The translations under genes were made by a program, and so were the position numbers. Of a DNA stretch of 64,000 bases, positions 8,601 through 18,044 are shown one piece after another. How positions within the stretch are numbered: the stretch's first letter is position 1; each line of letters begins with the position of its first letter. Below the pieces are notes generated by a model. That model was not told the origin of the DNA, did no database searches, and saw only the letters and a program-made list of their open reading frames with translations. Source of the DNA: Methylobacter sp. (lineage in GTDB: Bacteria; Pseudomonadota; Gammaproteobacteria; Methylococcales; Methylomonadaceae); the NCBI GenBank assembly GCA_026399025.1, contig JAPLRU010000094.1:18628-82627 (forward strand), in the 5' to 3' direction.

Positions 8601-8700
8601 TAGTTGGCAAATTTATGGAGTTGTTGAGTTTTTGTACAATTTAACAAAACTTTAATAAAAACCGCAGCTAAGCGCTACATAAAACAATCAATCCACAGAG

Positions 8701-8723
8701 TTATCCACAGATTTTGTGAATAA
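8701..8723. promoter_or_regulatory. Pair of inverted DnaA-box consensus sites
   Basis: TTATCCACA (8701-8709) and TGTGAATAA (8715-8723, reading TTATTCACA on the other strand) both fit the DnaA box consensus TTWTNCACA and face each other. Just upstream, 8640-8665 is A/T-rich, with AAAAACCGC and CTAAG. A similar arrangement recurs upstream of priA at 36541-36616. This is a motif match only; no binding is shown. Confidence 0.45.
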
Positions 8724-8768
8724 CTATCGAGTCATAGCCGAAGCTAAACCCTAATTGCTTTGGCGGCT

Positions 8769-11441
8769 TTATAACGCTGCCAGTAAGCCCGATAATTTCT
8801 CAAAATCCAAGGGCTTGAGTAAGTGATGGTTAAACCCGGCCGATTGCGAACGCTTGCCGTCTTCAGTTTGCGCATGACCGGTTAAAGCGATCAGGATGGA
8901 AGCGCGGGTCTCCGGTAATTCGCGTAACCGTTTGGCAACCTCATAGCCGTCCATATCAGGGAGACCAATATCAATCAGCACAATCTGCGGCTGGAAAATC
9001 CGCGCTTGTTCGATGGCTTTCAGGCCGCAATCGGCGGTTTTGACCTGATGACCTTCCATTTGCAACAGCATCTCCAGACTTTCGGCGGCATCGGCATAGT
9101 CATCCACGACCAAGATACGGAGCTTACGCACCGGTAACGCGGTTTGGCTTGGCTGGGTTTCGGGAGCCGAAGAGGTTGCCGACACGGTCGGTAACCTTAC
9201 CGTAAAGCAACTGCCTTGACCGATGCCGGCGCTTGCCGCCGTAATCGTGCCGCCATGTATCTGCACCAGTTTATGCACCAGCGTCAAACCAATGCCGAGC
9301 CCGCCTTGGGAGTGGCCCAAGGAGTGCTTGGCCTGAGCGAAGAGATCGAAAATCCGCGGCAAAATATCGGGAGGAATGCCGATGCCGGTATCCCGAACCT
9401 CGATAACGGCATCGGCGTCTTGTTGCGTTACGTTCAAGGTGATTTGACCGCCTTCATCGGTATATTTGGCCGCGTTATTCAGTAAATTAGACAGCACTTG
9501 TGAAAGCCGGACACTGTCGCCTTCAATCCATTGCGGCGTCTTAGCGGGTGAAATAATCAACTGCTGTTTGCGGGACTCAATCAGCGGACTACAGGTTTCA
9601 ATCGCATTATTCACAATATCGGCAAGGTCCAAACGCTTGATCTCCAGCCTGATTTTGCCTTGCATGATGCGAGCGACATCCAGCAAGTCATCAAGCAGCC
9701 GCACCATATGCGTCACTTGGCGATCAATGACCTCGCTGCTCCAGGTCAGTTGCGAGTCGGTAATTTCTTGCATTTTCAGCACTTGCACGGCATTTCGGAT
9801 CGGCGCCAGCGGATTGCGCAGTTCATGAGCCAGCATCGCCAGAAATTCGTCTTTATGGCGATCAGCCAAGCGTAGCGCTTCCTCGGCACGCTTTTGCTCG
9901 GTAATGTCGGTGGCTATGCCCAGCAGTTTGTTGCAAACGCCATCCTCGAGCAGCGGAATTTTGATGCAGCTGTACCAATGCACGGAACCATCGGCATGGG
10001 TGATTTTTTCCTCCGGGATGGTCTTGGCAATGCGGGTGCTTATAACCTCAAGATCGTTTTTATAAAAATGTGCCACTTCGTCAGTATTGGGATTGAAGCT
10101 TTCATCGGTCAAGCCGACCAACCTTTCAGGGCGGGTGCTGTAGCTTCGGGCCAAGGCCTCGTTACCTAAAACGAATTGCCCATGGTAGTCTTTGACAAAA
10201 ATCATGCTGGGCACGGCATCGATGACTTGCCTGAGAAAGGCCCGCTCATGCTGCAAGGCTTGCTGACTGCTTTTGATATCGGTTATATCTTCGGTCGTGC
10301 CGAAACCGCCCAGCAATGAGCCATGCTCGTTAAATTCGAGTTCGGCCAGTTCGCGCACCCATTTGACTTTCCCCTCTACCATAATGCGGTGTTCAATATC
10401 GTAGGGCTTACCGGTAAGCGCGTCATGCCAAGCCGTATCGACTGACTCCCGGTCTGCCGGGTGGACAAGGTCAAGAAAGGATTGATAGGTTAAACAGGTG
10501 CCTTTAGCTATGCCGAAAATGCGAAAATTTTCATCGGACCATTCCAAAGTATTACGGCAAACATCCAGACGCCAGCTGCCGATATGAGCAACGGCTTGGG
10601 CTCGGTTCAGGTCTATTTGACTCTTACGCAAAGCTTCTTCGGCTTGTTTGCGTTCGGTGATGTTAGTGCTTACCGTGCCTAAGCCGATTATGTTTTCGTT
10701 TGAGTCCTCGAGTACGAAAACATTGTAGAGCATCCATAACGCGGCTTCGGTTTTGAAATGGCGGAAACGGATTTCGGTTTCTCCACGGCCGTTCTGTAAC
10801 ACCGCGGGAAAGAATTCATTCAGAATAAATGCCTGATCTTCCGGAAAAAAGAAGTCCTTGGCCGGCGTTTTAAGACCCTGTTCCAGACTATCCAGGCCTA
10901 CCAGGCGCAAGCCGGCGTCATTAATAAAAAAAGGTGTGCCTTGGGTATTGCACATACCGATAAATTCGGTGCTGCTTTTGGTGACGGAGATATATAAATC
11001 CCTCTCTTTTTGGGTTTGGTTGAGTTTGGCAATTTGCCGCTTAAGCTGTTCCTCACGTTCCATGACCTTCTGTAAAGCCCGCTTTTCCTGATCGTGCAAG
11101 CGGCTAATGATTAGGCTGCATAGTGCGCCAACACTCACTAAGAACACAAGGCGCAGGATTTCGCTCGGTTGCGCGATATAAAACGACCGGTAGGGCGCGG
11201 CTAAAAAATAAGCGCTGACTACCGTACTTAACAAGGTTGTGAACAGCCCGGCTGTTAAGTCTCCGCACCAGGAGACGACAGCAATCACGACTAAAAAGAG
11301 CAATAACGGCGGGGAGTCTTCAAAAATAAATTGAAGCTTTATTAAGATCGATAAAATAGCCGCAGTGCCTAATACTGCGGCTATATAGACATTTTTGAAA
11401 AGATATTTAACGCGGACTTCGAATAGCTTTTTATCAGCCAT
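8769..11441 (-). CDS. Hybrid sensor histidine kinase (DUF4118-like membrane domain, three PAS, HisKA, HATPase, receiver)
   Basis: 890 residues. Residues 15-115 hold about four membrane spans resembling the KdpD-type DUF4118 domain. Three PAS/PAC units follow (about 150-275, 278-400 and 405-520). The HisKA box MLAHELRNP places the phospho-accepting His near residue 538. HATPase boxes follow: an N-box in LLNNAAKYT, then DTGIGIP and GGLGIGL. A C-terminal receiver domain (about 770-888) has its phospho-Asp in LIDIGLPDMDG near residue 823. The built-in receiver implies either a phosphorelay to a missing Hpt protein or feedback control. The signal is unknown. It stands alone, with a 19-base gap to the host-attachment gene upstream, so the two may be co-transcribed. 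Confidence 0.92.
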   Translation of the reverse strand: MADKKLFEVRVKYLFKNVYIAAVLGTAAILSILIKLQFIFEDSPPLLLFLVVIAVVSWCGDLTAGLFTTLLSTVVSAYFLAAPYRSFYIAQPSEILRLVFLVSVGALCSLIISRLHDQEKRALQKVMEREEQLKRQIAKLNQTQKERDLYISVTKSSTEFIGMCNTQGTPFFINDAGLRLVGLDSLEQGLKTPAKDFFFPEDQAFILNEFFPAVLQNGRGETEIRFRHFKTEAALWMLYNVFVLEDSNENIIGLGTVSTNITERKQAEEALRKSQIDLNRAQAVAHIGSWRLDVCRNTLEWSDENFRIFGIAKGTCLTYQSFLDLVHPADRESVDTAWHDALTGKPYDIEHRIMVEGKVKWVRELAELEFNEHGSLLGGFGTTEDITDIKSSQQALQHERAFLRQVIDAVPSMIFVKDYHGQFVLGNEALARSYSTRPERLVGLTDESFNPNTDEVAHFYKNDLEVISTRIAKTIPEEKITHADGSVHWYSCIKIPLLEDGVCNKLLGIATDITEQKRAEEALRLADRHKDEFLAMLAHELRNPLAPIRNAVQVLKMQEITDSQLTWSSEVIDRQVTHMVRLLDDLLDVARIMQGKIRLEIKRLDLADIVNNAIETCSPLIESRKQQLIISPAKTPQWIEGDSVRLSQVLSNLLNNAAKYTDEGGQITLNVTQQDADAVIEVRDTGIGIPPDILPRIFDLFAQAKHSLGHSQGGLGIGLTLVHKLVQIHGGTITAASAGIGQGSCFTVRLPTVSATSSAPETQPSQTALPVRKLRILVVDDYADAAESLEMLLQMEGHQVKTADCGLKAIEQARIFQPQIVLIDIGLPDMDGYEVAKRLRELPETRASILIALTGHAQTEDGKRSQSAGFNHHLLKPLDFEKLSGLLAAL

Positions 11442-11460
11442 GGCCGGCCCGATTTTTTTA

Positions 11461-11904
11461 TCAAAGATTAGGTAAATATTCGGGTAGGTGTTGACGAATA
11501 TCAGCCGGGCTCAGTGTGGTTATATCTTTAGCGAGTTCGAACCGAACGCTTTGTTTAAGCTGTTCGGATAGATGGTTGCGCAGCAAGCCGAGAAAAGTGG
11601 GCGCGGCAATAATCAGCAGTTGTTCAAACCGCTTGGCCTTGTGCGCATCTTCCAGATAATGGGCGACACGATGCGCAAACGTATCGGCTTCATGTTTTTT
11701 CGGATCGGTGGGCTGCTCGAAAGCGTGCCCGCCGCCATCGGCGCTTTTGATTTTTCCGGGCAGATCGGAGGTTATTTCCCGGTCATGTAAACGGCCCTCG
11801 GCATGATAAAGGTCTTCGACTTCCGCTAAGGGAGAAGAGGCCGTGTCGGCAGTAAAAATGCGGGCGCGAGTGCTGTCAGCAACGACTATCCAGGATAATT
11901 TCAT
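11461..11904 (-). CDS. Host attachment family protein
   Basis: 147 residues of the Host_attach family (PF10116), first named from a plant-associated Agrobacterium protein but present in many free-living proteobacteria. The family core is present: an N-terminal WIVVADSTRARIF, a mid-region LPGKIKSADGGGHAFE, and a C-terminal LLIIAAPTFLGLLRNHL followed by LAKDITTLSPADIRQHL. The fold resembles release-factor-1-like ribonucleases. No signal peptide is seen, so it is cytoplasmic. Function in this organism is unknown; it may be a stress protein. It lies just upstream of the hybrid kinase on the same strand. Confidence 0.85.
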   Translation of the reverse strand: MKLSWIVVADSTRARIFTADTASSPLAEVEDLYHAEGRLHDREITSDLPGKIKSADGGGHAFEQPTDPKKHEADTFAHRVAHYLEDAHKAKRFEQLLIIAAPTFLGLLRNHLSEQLKQSVRFELAKDITTLSPADIRQHLPEYLPNL

Positions 11905-12218
11905 GATTGTTCCTTCTGTGGAAGATTTTGTTTAAATAATACGCTACTCACAAAAATCCTGAGCAGTTTAAAGTTATCGTATTTTTAGGGCAATTATTTT
12001 TGATAAATATCAGTCTGTTGTATTTAAGTCTATACATTGACAACTAGGATAAAGACATCAAGACCTTCATTCAATAAGTAGTAATACCAGAGTAGGACTA
12101 TGAGTTTAGTCTAAGTCGCCGCAATCCCATGTACAGCTAGGCCGATTTATCGAGCTTGTGGCTATAGCCATCGTTGTTCGGTCAGGCGCTCAAGCTCGCG
12201 GCGGGAAGGCAATGTATA

Positions 12219-12338
12219 ATGAAATTCGATACAAAGCGCCGGGGCATGACCGCAATTACGCTTGATGCCGATAGATGCGTCGGTAAACTGAAAAAAACCG
12301 ATTTCGAAGCAAAACAGGCTGAGCGGCAAACAGCTTAA
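12219..12338 (+). CDS. Possible small basic protein (39 residues)
   Basis: A short frame from ATG 12219, MKFDTKRRGMTAITLDADRC to a TAA at 12336-12338. It is preceded by AAGG at 12206-12209 and followed 31 bases later by a good intrinsic terminator on the same strand. That arrangement suggests a short transcription unit ending before dnaE, coding or not. I recognise no family. The remainder of 11905-12481 is A/T-rich and shows no other feature. Confidence 0.25.
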   Translation: MKFDTKRRGMTAITLDADRCVGKLKKTDFEAKQAERQTA

Positions 12339-12368
12339 GTCAACAGTAGTGAGCCTTGAACGTGAACT

Positions 12369-12397
12369 CGCCGGAATTTTCTCCGGCGGTCTTTTTT
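12369..12397 (+). terminator. Rho-independent terminator upstream of dnaE
   Basis: CGCCGGA (12369-12375) and TCCGGCG (12382-12388) form a 7-bp stem with a 6-base loop, followed by GTC and six T. It would end a plus-strand transcript arriving from 12000-12370 and isolate dnaE, whose start is 85 bases further on. Confidence 0.75.
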
Positions 12398-12481
12398 GCG
12401 ATAGTTTTATCCGAGCGCACGAAACTTTGTGTACGCGGTAAAATAGCCCGTCCAGCCTAACCATAACGTAAATCAACTTTC

Positions 12482-15400
12482 ATGCAGCCGGCATTTGTCC
12501 ATTTAAGACTCCACACCGAATTCTCCCTGGTCGACGGGATTGTCAAAATCAAAGCTTTGGTTAAACGACTGGCCGAGTTAAACATGCCCGCGATTGCGGT
12601 CACCGAGCACGCGAATCTGTTCTCGCTGGTCAAATTCTATAAAGCCTCCTTAGGCCAAGGCATCAAAGCCATCGCCGGTTCCGACGTACTGGTTTTTAAT
12701 CCCGAAGATCCGGCCACGCCGTACCGGTTGACCTTGCTGGTCAACAATCACGCCGGTTACATCACGTTGACCGAGTTGATTTCAAAGGCTTATCAGGAAG
12801 GCCAGCATCAGGGCGTGCCGATGCTCAGGCAGGAATGGATAGAAGCCAACCATAACGGCTTGATTGCGTTATCCGGAGCGATGAGCGGCTGTATCGGCAA
12901 GGCGCTGTTAGCCGAAAATCATGATGCGGCGAAAAAGCTGGCGGAGTTTTGGGGCGGCTTATTCGAAAACAGCTTTTACCTGGAGTTACAACGGGTCGGT
13001 AAGCCCGACGAGGAACGCTATATCGCCGCGGCCGTCGAACTGGCTATCGCAACCGGTTTGCCGGTAGTGGCGACCAACGATGTGCGCTTTATCGAGCAAC
13101 AGGACTTTGCCGCTCATGAAGTGCGGGTTTGCATCAATCAGGGGCGAGTGCTGGACGATACCCGGCGACCCAAGGATTACACCGATCAGCAATATTTACG
13201 CAGCGTCGAAGAGATGCAGGCCTTGTTCGCCGATATACCGGAGGCCCTGGAAAACACCGTAGAGATTGCCAAGCGCTGTAACTTGACGCTGACATTGGGC
13301 AAAAACTTCCTGCCCGATTTTCCGGTGCCCGAAGGCATGAACTTGGGCGAGTTTATGACCGAGGAATCGATGAAAGGCTTGGAACAACGCTTGCAGCACC
13401 ATCCGGCGGTGGGCAAAGGCACGGACGAGGAAAACCGGCGCGTTTATTATGAACGTCTGGATTTCGAATTGAAAATGATCACCCAGATGGGTTTTCCCGG
13501 TTATTTTATGATTGTTGCCGACTTTATCCAGTGGGCGAAAAACAATTTGATTCCGGTAGGGCCGGGACGGGGTTCCGGCGCGGGATCGTTGGTGGCTTAT
13601 GCGCTTAAAATTACCGATCTCGACCCTATCGAATTCGATTTGCTGTTCGAGCGCTTTTTAAATCCCGAGCGGGTTTCGATGCCTGACTTCGACGTGGATT
13701 TTTGCATGGATCGCCGGGACGAGGTCATCGATTACGTCGCCCGCAATTACGGCCGGGATCATGTCGCGCAGATTATCACTTACGGTTCGATGGCGGCGAA
13801 AGCTGTTATCCGCGACGTCGGCCGGGTGCTGGGTTTCGGCTACGGTTTTGTCGATCGCTTGTCTAAATTAGTGCCGTTTGAGATCGGTATGACGCTGACT
13901 AAAGCGCTAAGCGACAGCCCCGAACTGAAGCAGCTTTACGATACCGAGGAAGAAGTCAAAACCCTGATCGATATGGCGCTGTCGCTGGAAGGCACCTCCC
14001 GAAACGCCGGAAAACACGCCGGCGGCGTGGTGATTTCTCCGACCAAATTGACCGATTTTACCCCGCTGTATTGCGACCAGGACGGCAATAACCTGGTCAC
14101 CCAGTTCGACAAGGACGACGTCGAAGCGGTCGGTTTGGTCAAGTTCGACTTTTTGGGCTTGCGCACGCTGACCATTATCGATTGGGCCTTGCAGGATATT
14201 AACGCCAAGCACACCAAGCTGGGCAAGCCCTTGGTCGATATAACCGTCATTCCCCGAGACGATGCCGCTTCTTATAAGCTGCTAACCGCCGCCCAAACCA
14301 CGGCCGTGTTCCAGCTCGAATCGCGCGGCATGAAGGAGCTGATCAAAAAACTAAAACCCGATTGCTTCGACGACATTATCGCGCTGGTCGCGCTGTTCCG
14401 GCCGGGGCCTTTGGAATCGGGCATGGTCGACGATTACATCAACGTCAAGCACGGGGCCAAAGCGGAATACGCGCATCCGTTATTGGAGCCGATTTTAAAA
14501 CCGACCAACGGCGTTATTTTGTACCAGGAGCAGGTGATGCAAATCGCCCGTGAAATGGCGTTATACACGCTGGGCGGAGCGGACATGCTGCGCCGCGCGA
14601 TGGGCAAGAAAAAACCGGAGGAAATGGCCAAAGAGCGGGACAAATTCATGTCCGGCTCGGTGCAAAATCAGGTCGATGAAAAAATCGCCACTTACGTGTT
14701 CGATTTGATGGAAAAATTCGCCGGTTACGGTTTCAATAAATCGCATTCCGCCGCTTATGCGCTGGTCGCCTATCAAACCGCTTGGTTAAAAGCCCATTAT
14801 CAGCCGGAGTTTATGGCGGCGGTGTTATCTGCGGATATGGACAACACCGACAAAGTGGTCATTTTGATCGAAGAATGCAAACAGATGAAACTGGAAGTCT
14901 GTCCGCCGACCATCAACGTTTCCAAATATAAATTCACCGTAAACGATGCGGGCCATATCGTTTACGGATTGGGCGCGTTAAAAGGCGTGGGTGAAGCGGC
15001 CATTGAAGAAATGCTGATCGAGCGGGAAGCCAATGGGCCGTTTTCCGGGCTGTACGATTTATGCAAGCGGGTGGATCTGCGCAAATTCAACCGACGAGTG
15101 CTGGAAGCCTTAATTCGCGCCGGGGCTTTCGATGAATTCGACGACAACCGGGCCGGACATTTGGCGGAGTTGCCGACGGTGTTAAGAGTGGCCGAACAAC
15201 ACGGCAAAATGGCGCAAACCGGCCAAAACGATTTATTCGGCTTGGCCGTTAATGTCGATCAGGCCGACGATGAAGAGGCTTATGCGACCGTGGTTGAGCC
15301 GTGGTCGGAAAACGAACGGCTGGCGGCGGAAAAGCTGGTGCTGGGGTTGTTTTTGACCGGGCATCCGATCAATCAATACGAATCCGAATTAAGGCAGTTT

Positions 15401-15976
15401 ACCAACGGCACCCTAGCCTCGCTAAAGGACACGGTGGAACGCTCCAAAAGCCGAAAAATGGAGGCCAAAATAGCCGGTTTGGTCGTCGAAGTGCGCACCC
15501 GTCAGGCCAAAAACGGCAAGATCATGGCTTTTGCAACTCTTGACGACCGCACCGACAGGCTGGAAATCGCGGCTTTCGGCGAAATTTACGAAAAATACCG
15601 CAGCATTTTTACTCGCGACAGCCTGTTGGTCGCCGAAGGCTCATTAGGCGTAGACGATTATTTGGGAACGCTGCGTTTAACGGTGGAAAAGCTGTATAAC
15701 ATAGAGCAAGCCAGAGAAGTCAATGCCCGAAGTATTCAATTGGTATGGAACGCGACCGGCAACAGGCTGGAAGATCAGGGCTTTATGACGAGGTTAAGCA
15801 CTGCGCTGGAACCGTTTAAAGGCGGTAATTGTCCGCTAGGGATTGCTTACGCCTCACCGGTCGCCAAAGCCAATTTATTGCTGGGCGATGCATGGCGCGT
15901 CCACCCCACCGATGAACTGGTGGCGCGCTTGAGAGCGCTGCCGGGCGGCGGCGCTGTCGAGGTTAAGTACAGGTAA
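12482..15976 (+). CDS. dnaE: DNA polymerase III subunit alpha
   Basis: 1164 residues, the usual length of DnaE1. It is the replicative polymerase catalytic subunit. The N-terminal PHP domain starts at HLRLHTEFSLVDG (residues 7-19). The palm carries PDFDVDFCMDRRDEV near 400-414, whose two Asp correspond to E. coli Asp401 and Asp403, and GPGRGSGAGSLVAY lies near 360-373. The finger/tau-binding and helix-hairpin-helix region includes YGFNKSHSAAYALVAYQTAW near 750. An OB-fold domain (about 990-1070, IAGLVVEVRTRQAKNGK) completes the C-terminal part. It is monocistronic, with a terminator upstream. Confidence 0.98.
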   Translation: MQPAFVHLRLHTEFSLVDGIVKIKALVKRLAELNMPAIAVTEHANLFSLVKFYKASLGQGIKAIAGSDVLVFNPEDPATPYRLTLLVNNHAGYITLTELISKAYQEGQHQGVPMLRQEWIEANHNGLIALSGAMSGCIGKALLAENHDAAKKLAEFWGGLFENSFYLELQRVGKPDEERYIAAAVELAIATGLPVVATNDVRFIEQQDFAAHEVRVCINQGRVLDDTRRPKDYTDQQYLRSVEEMQALFADIPEALENTVEIAKRCNLTLTLGKNFLPDFPVPEGMNLGEFMTEESMKGLEQRLQHHPAVGKGTDEENRRVYYERLDFELKMITQMGFPGYFMIVADFIQWAKNNLIPVGPGRGSGAGSLVAYALKITDLDPIEFDLLFERFLNPERVSMPDFDVDFCMDRRDEVIDYVARNYGRDHVAQIITYGSMAAKAVIRDVGRVLGFGYGFVDRLSKLVPFEIGMTLTKALSDSPELKQLYDTEEEVKTLIDMALSLEGTSRNAGKHAGGVVISPTKLTDFTPLYCDQDGNNLVTQFDKDDVEAVGLVKFDFLGLRTLTIIDWALQDINAKHTKLGKPLVDITVIPRDDAASYKLLTAAQTTAVFQLESRGMKELIKKLKPDCFDDIIALVALFRPGPLESGMVDDYINVKHGAKAEYAHPLLEPILKPTNGVILYQEQVMQIAREMALYTLGGADMLRRAMGKKKPEEMAKERDKFMSGSVQNQVDEKIATYVFDLMEKFAGYGFNKSHSAAYALVAYQTAWLKAHYQPEFMAAVLSADMDNTDKVVILIEECKQMKLEVCPPTINVSKYKFTVNDAGHIVYGLGALKGVGEAAIEEMLIEREANGPFSGLYDLCKRVDLRKFNRRVLEALIRAGAFDEFDDNRAGHLAELPTVLRVAEQHGKMAQTGQNDLFGLAVNVDQADDEEAYATVVEPWSENERLAAEKLVLGLFLTGHPINQYESELRQFTNGTLASLKDTVERSKSRKMEAKIAGLVVEVRTRQAKNGKIMAFATLDDRTDRLEIAAFGEIYEKYRSIFTRDSLLVAEGSLGVDDYLGTLRLTVEKLYNIEQAREVNARSIQLVWNATGNRLEDQGFMTRLSTALEPFKGGNCPLGIAYASPVAKANLLLGDAWRVHPTDELVARLRALPGGGAVEVKYR

Positions 15977-16079
15977 AGAACAATATCGGATTTAGGTTAG
16001 GTTTTGTATCGTGCATTTTTCGAAATTAGAAATTCCATCATGCCCAAAAGACTTGCCCCCGTGGTTTATGTTTTCAGGT

Positions 16080-16174
16080 GTAGGGTGTGGTGAGCACAGC
16101 GAACCGCACCTGGGGGGTATCTCCTACACATCGGAGTCTCCCTGTCGTGCGGTTCGTGCCTCACCACACGCTAC
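16080..16174. repeat. Palindromic element downstream of dnaE
   Basis: GTAGGGTGTGGTGAG (16080-16094) pairs with CTCACCACACGCTAC (16160-16174) with one mismatch, and inside it GAACCGCAC (16101-16109) pairs with GTGCGGTTC (16147-16155). The central part has a further short hairpin, GGTATCTCC...GGAGTCTCC. A near-copy of one arm (TACGTGGTGAGGTA) follows at 16190-16203. It has no convincing coding content and marks the left edge of the accessory island. Confidence 0.7.
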
Positions 16175-16368
16175 GTCAGACCGCACGGTACGTGGTGAGG
16201 TATCTATATCAGCCGGTAGACCGCAGTCTGGAAATCAAGATCAAGGAAAAACTAAAGCATTTGAAAGAATTGGATAAGAAAACCACCTAGCTAAACGATT
16301 TGTTGCTAAGCAAAGTATCGGATGCTACAGTCACATTATATTTATGTATAACTACCAGGGGCATAGTC

Positions 16369-16626
16369 ATGTACACAACAAGTCTTCGCAAAGTGGGCGG
16401 CTCAATTATGATGGCCGTTCCGCCTGCACTTCTCGATATGTTGCATATAGGGGCCGGTACTACGGTTGGCATTGAGATTGATCATGGCAGGTTAGTAGTC
16501 AAACCTCAATTGCGACCGCGCTACACCCTTGACGAGTTGTTGGCGGAGTGTGACGCTTCCGCACCGGTCAGCGATGAAGATCGCGCCTGGCTAAATTCCG
16601 GCCCGGTCGGTAACGAGCTACTGTAA
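16369..16626 (+). CDS. AbrB/MazE-type antitoxin
   Basis: 85 residues from the ATG at 16369; a longer upstream frame lacks homology. The N-terminal half is a SpoVT/AbrB swapped-hairpin DNA-binding domain: LRKVGGSIMMAVPPALLDML, then IGAGTTVGIEIDHGRLVVKP. The C-terminal half is acidic (LAECDASAPVSDEDRAWL) and is the expected toxin-neutralising tail. The stop codon directly abuts the start of the MazF-like toxin. By analogy with mazEF, the antitoxin, alone or with toxin, should repress this promoter. Confidence 0.9.
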   Translation: MYTTSLRKVGGSIMMAVPPALLDMLHIGAGTTVGIEIDHGRLVVKPQLRPRYTLDELLAECDASAPVSDEDRAWLNSGPVGNELL

Positions 16627-16959
16627 ATGGAACGGGGCGACATATACCTGGTTTCGCTTGATCCGACTTCAGGTCGCGAGCAGCAAGGAACCCGCCCGGT
16701 GTTGGTTGTTTCACCCATTGCTTTCAATCGCGCAACCCATACGCCGGTCGTTTTGCCTATTACTGGGAGCGGAAATCATGCCCGCACCAGCGGCTTTGCG
16801 GTGACGTTGATGGGCGCGGGTACGAATACCACAGGTGTTATCCGCTGCGATCAGCCCCGAGCTATCGACTTAAGCGCCCGTCACGCCAAAAAGCTGGAAA
16901 GTGTGCCGGAATCCATTATGGATGAAGTGCTGGCGCGGTTGACCGTGATCTTCGAGTAG
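16627..16959 (+). CDS. MazF/PemK family endoribonuclease toxin
   Basis: 110 residues with the MazF/PemK fold. The N-terminal RGDIYLVSLDPTSGREQQGT motif holds the conserved Arg and the loop that contacts RNA, and RPVLVVSPIAFNRATHTPVV follows. CDQPRAIDL near residues 78-86 is the usual third conserved block. MazF enzymes cut single-stranded mRNA at short sequences. The cognate antitoxin lies immediately upstream with no gap. The toxin appears intact. Confidence 0.92.
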   Translation: MERGDIYLVSLDPTSGREQQGTRPVLVVSPIAFNRATHTPVVLPITGSGNHARTSGFAVTLMGAGTNTTGVIRCDQPRAIDLSARHAKKLESVPESIMDEVLARLTVIFE

Positions 16960-17022
16960 AGCCATTGAAATACGTTAATAGACAAGTCATAATGACCAAA
17001 AGGTAATTACGAGAAATAACAT

Positions 17023-17307
17023 ATGACAACTACCCTAGTATCCGTAGCAGAAGCCAAATCACATATTTCAGAACTCATAGCCAAGAACCAGTATTCTCAT
17101 CAGAGATTTATTATAACCAGGCGCGATAAGCCGGTTGCCGCATTGGTTAGTCTTGATGACCTTAATATTTTGGAACAATACGAAGAAAAACAAGGCTTAG
17201 CTGCAATCGCAGGAAAATGGCAAGGTTTTGATGAAGTCGCGGATGCGATGGGCGATATAGAAACTTTGCGTGCGAATGGTGGAAAAGGGCGCGATGTTTC
17301 TCTTTGA
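17023..17307 (+). CDS. Phd/YefM family antitoxin
   Basis: 94 residues. The N-terminal half fits the Phd/YefM DNA-binding fold: VSVAEAKSHISELI, FIITRRDKPVAALVSLDDL. The C-terminal half (from about 55) is acidic and probably disordered until it wraps the toxin. The last 14 bases overlap the PIN-domain gene that follows, the normal arrangement in vapBC-like operons. Confidence 0.9.
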   Translation: MTTTLVSVAEAKSHISELIAKNQYSHQRFIITRRDKPVAALVSLDDLNILEQYEEKQGLAAIAGKWQGFDEVADAMGDIETLRANGGKGRDVSL

Positions 17308-17695
17308 TACGGATACGATTACCAATATTGTAAAATCACGACCCTCACAAAATCTGTTAGCCAAGTTAGAGCAAGTATCAAAAAAACAGCAGTACATCTC
17401 TACGATCACTATTTCCGAGATTGTCTATGGCGCGGAAAAAAGCCAACGTCCTGAATATCACTTAAACAACCTGGAAACCCTTTTATTGCCGGCGGTCAAT
17501 ATAGTCAGCTTTGATGCAAAAGCCGCTTATGTTTGTGGCCGGATTCGCGCGGAACTTGAGAAACGCGGCACACCACTCGATTTAGCCGATCTTGAAATCG
17601 CATCTATCGCAATTGCGAATAATTTGACCTTAATTACCAATAACGTACGACATTTTGATCGTGTGCCATTGCTTAAATATGAAAGCTGGCTGTAG
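17294..17695 (+). CDS. PIN domain toxin (VapC family)
   Basis: 133 residues from the internal ATG at 17294; an earlier in-frame start would reach further into the antitoxin gene. The PIN nuclease acids are visible: Asp in FLFDTDTITNIV, Glu in ISTITISEIVYG (about residue 44), and Asp in DLADLEIASIAIA followed by ITNNVRHFDRV. VapC toxins are Mg-dependent endoribonucleases, commonly cutting tRNA or rRNA. It overlaps its Phd-like antitoxin by 14 bases. Confidence 0.9.
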   Translation: MFLFDTDTITNIVKSRPSQNLLAKLEQVSKKQQYISTITISEIVYGAEKSQRPEYHLNNLETLLLPAVNIVSFDAKAAYVCGRIRAELEKRGTPLDLADLEIASIAIANNLTLITNNVRHFDRVPLLKYESWL

Positions 17696-17861
17696 GAATA
17701 GACCTTCTTTTATGGGAGTTATGGAAGACTAGGGCATGTGGTTTTGTTCGAAACGCTAAAAATACTCAAACTTTCAGGCAAAGCCTACGAATTCAATGTG
17801 CACTATCATCTAGCCGCAGGTTATCCTAAGCTAACGCACTGGAACAAACAGGGGAGACATT

Positions 17862-18044
17862 ATGAAAACATTAACCATTCAAGTTGAAGATACTTTGTAT
17901 GATGCGTTATTGGAAATATTAGAAAATTTACCGAAACATAAAATCAAAATACAGGAAACGGAGAGCGACAACCGCCTCGATTTTGATCAAGCTATGGACT
18001 ACGCCCTGGATAAAAACGAAGAGCTATATAAACGGTTGTCCTAA
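17862..18044 (+). CDS. Small antitoxin partner of a Doc-like protein
   Basis: 60 residues, MKTLTIQVEDTLYDALLEIL at the start and strongly acidic or mixed-charge after residue 30. The N-terminus looks like a short beta strand plus helix, as in ribbon-helix-helix or Phd-type antitoxins, but I cannot name the family. A GGGGAGA site precedes the ATG at good spacing. Its stop codon shares a base with the start of the Doc-like gene (TAATG), so it is the presumed antitoxin. Confidence 0.65.
   Translation: MKTLTIQVEDTLYDALLEILENLPKHKIKIQETESDNRLDFDQAMDYALDKNEELYKRLS

Noticed and set aside
12162..12476. A 104-residue minus-strand frame upstream of dnaE
   Set aside because: It runs antisense through the terminator and the dnaE promoter region, with no ribosome-binding site or recognisable domain.
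16087..16290. A 67-residue plus-strand frame downstream of dnaE
   Set aside because: Its first half is the palindromic element at 16080-16174; only the last 20 lysine-rich residues look protein-like, too short to call.
17737..17861. A possible coding remnant (VVLFETLKILKLSGKAYEF) before the Doc module
   Set aside because: No start signal, no recognised family, and it runs into the next gene's ribosome-binding region.
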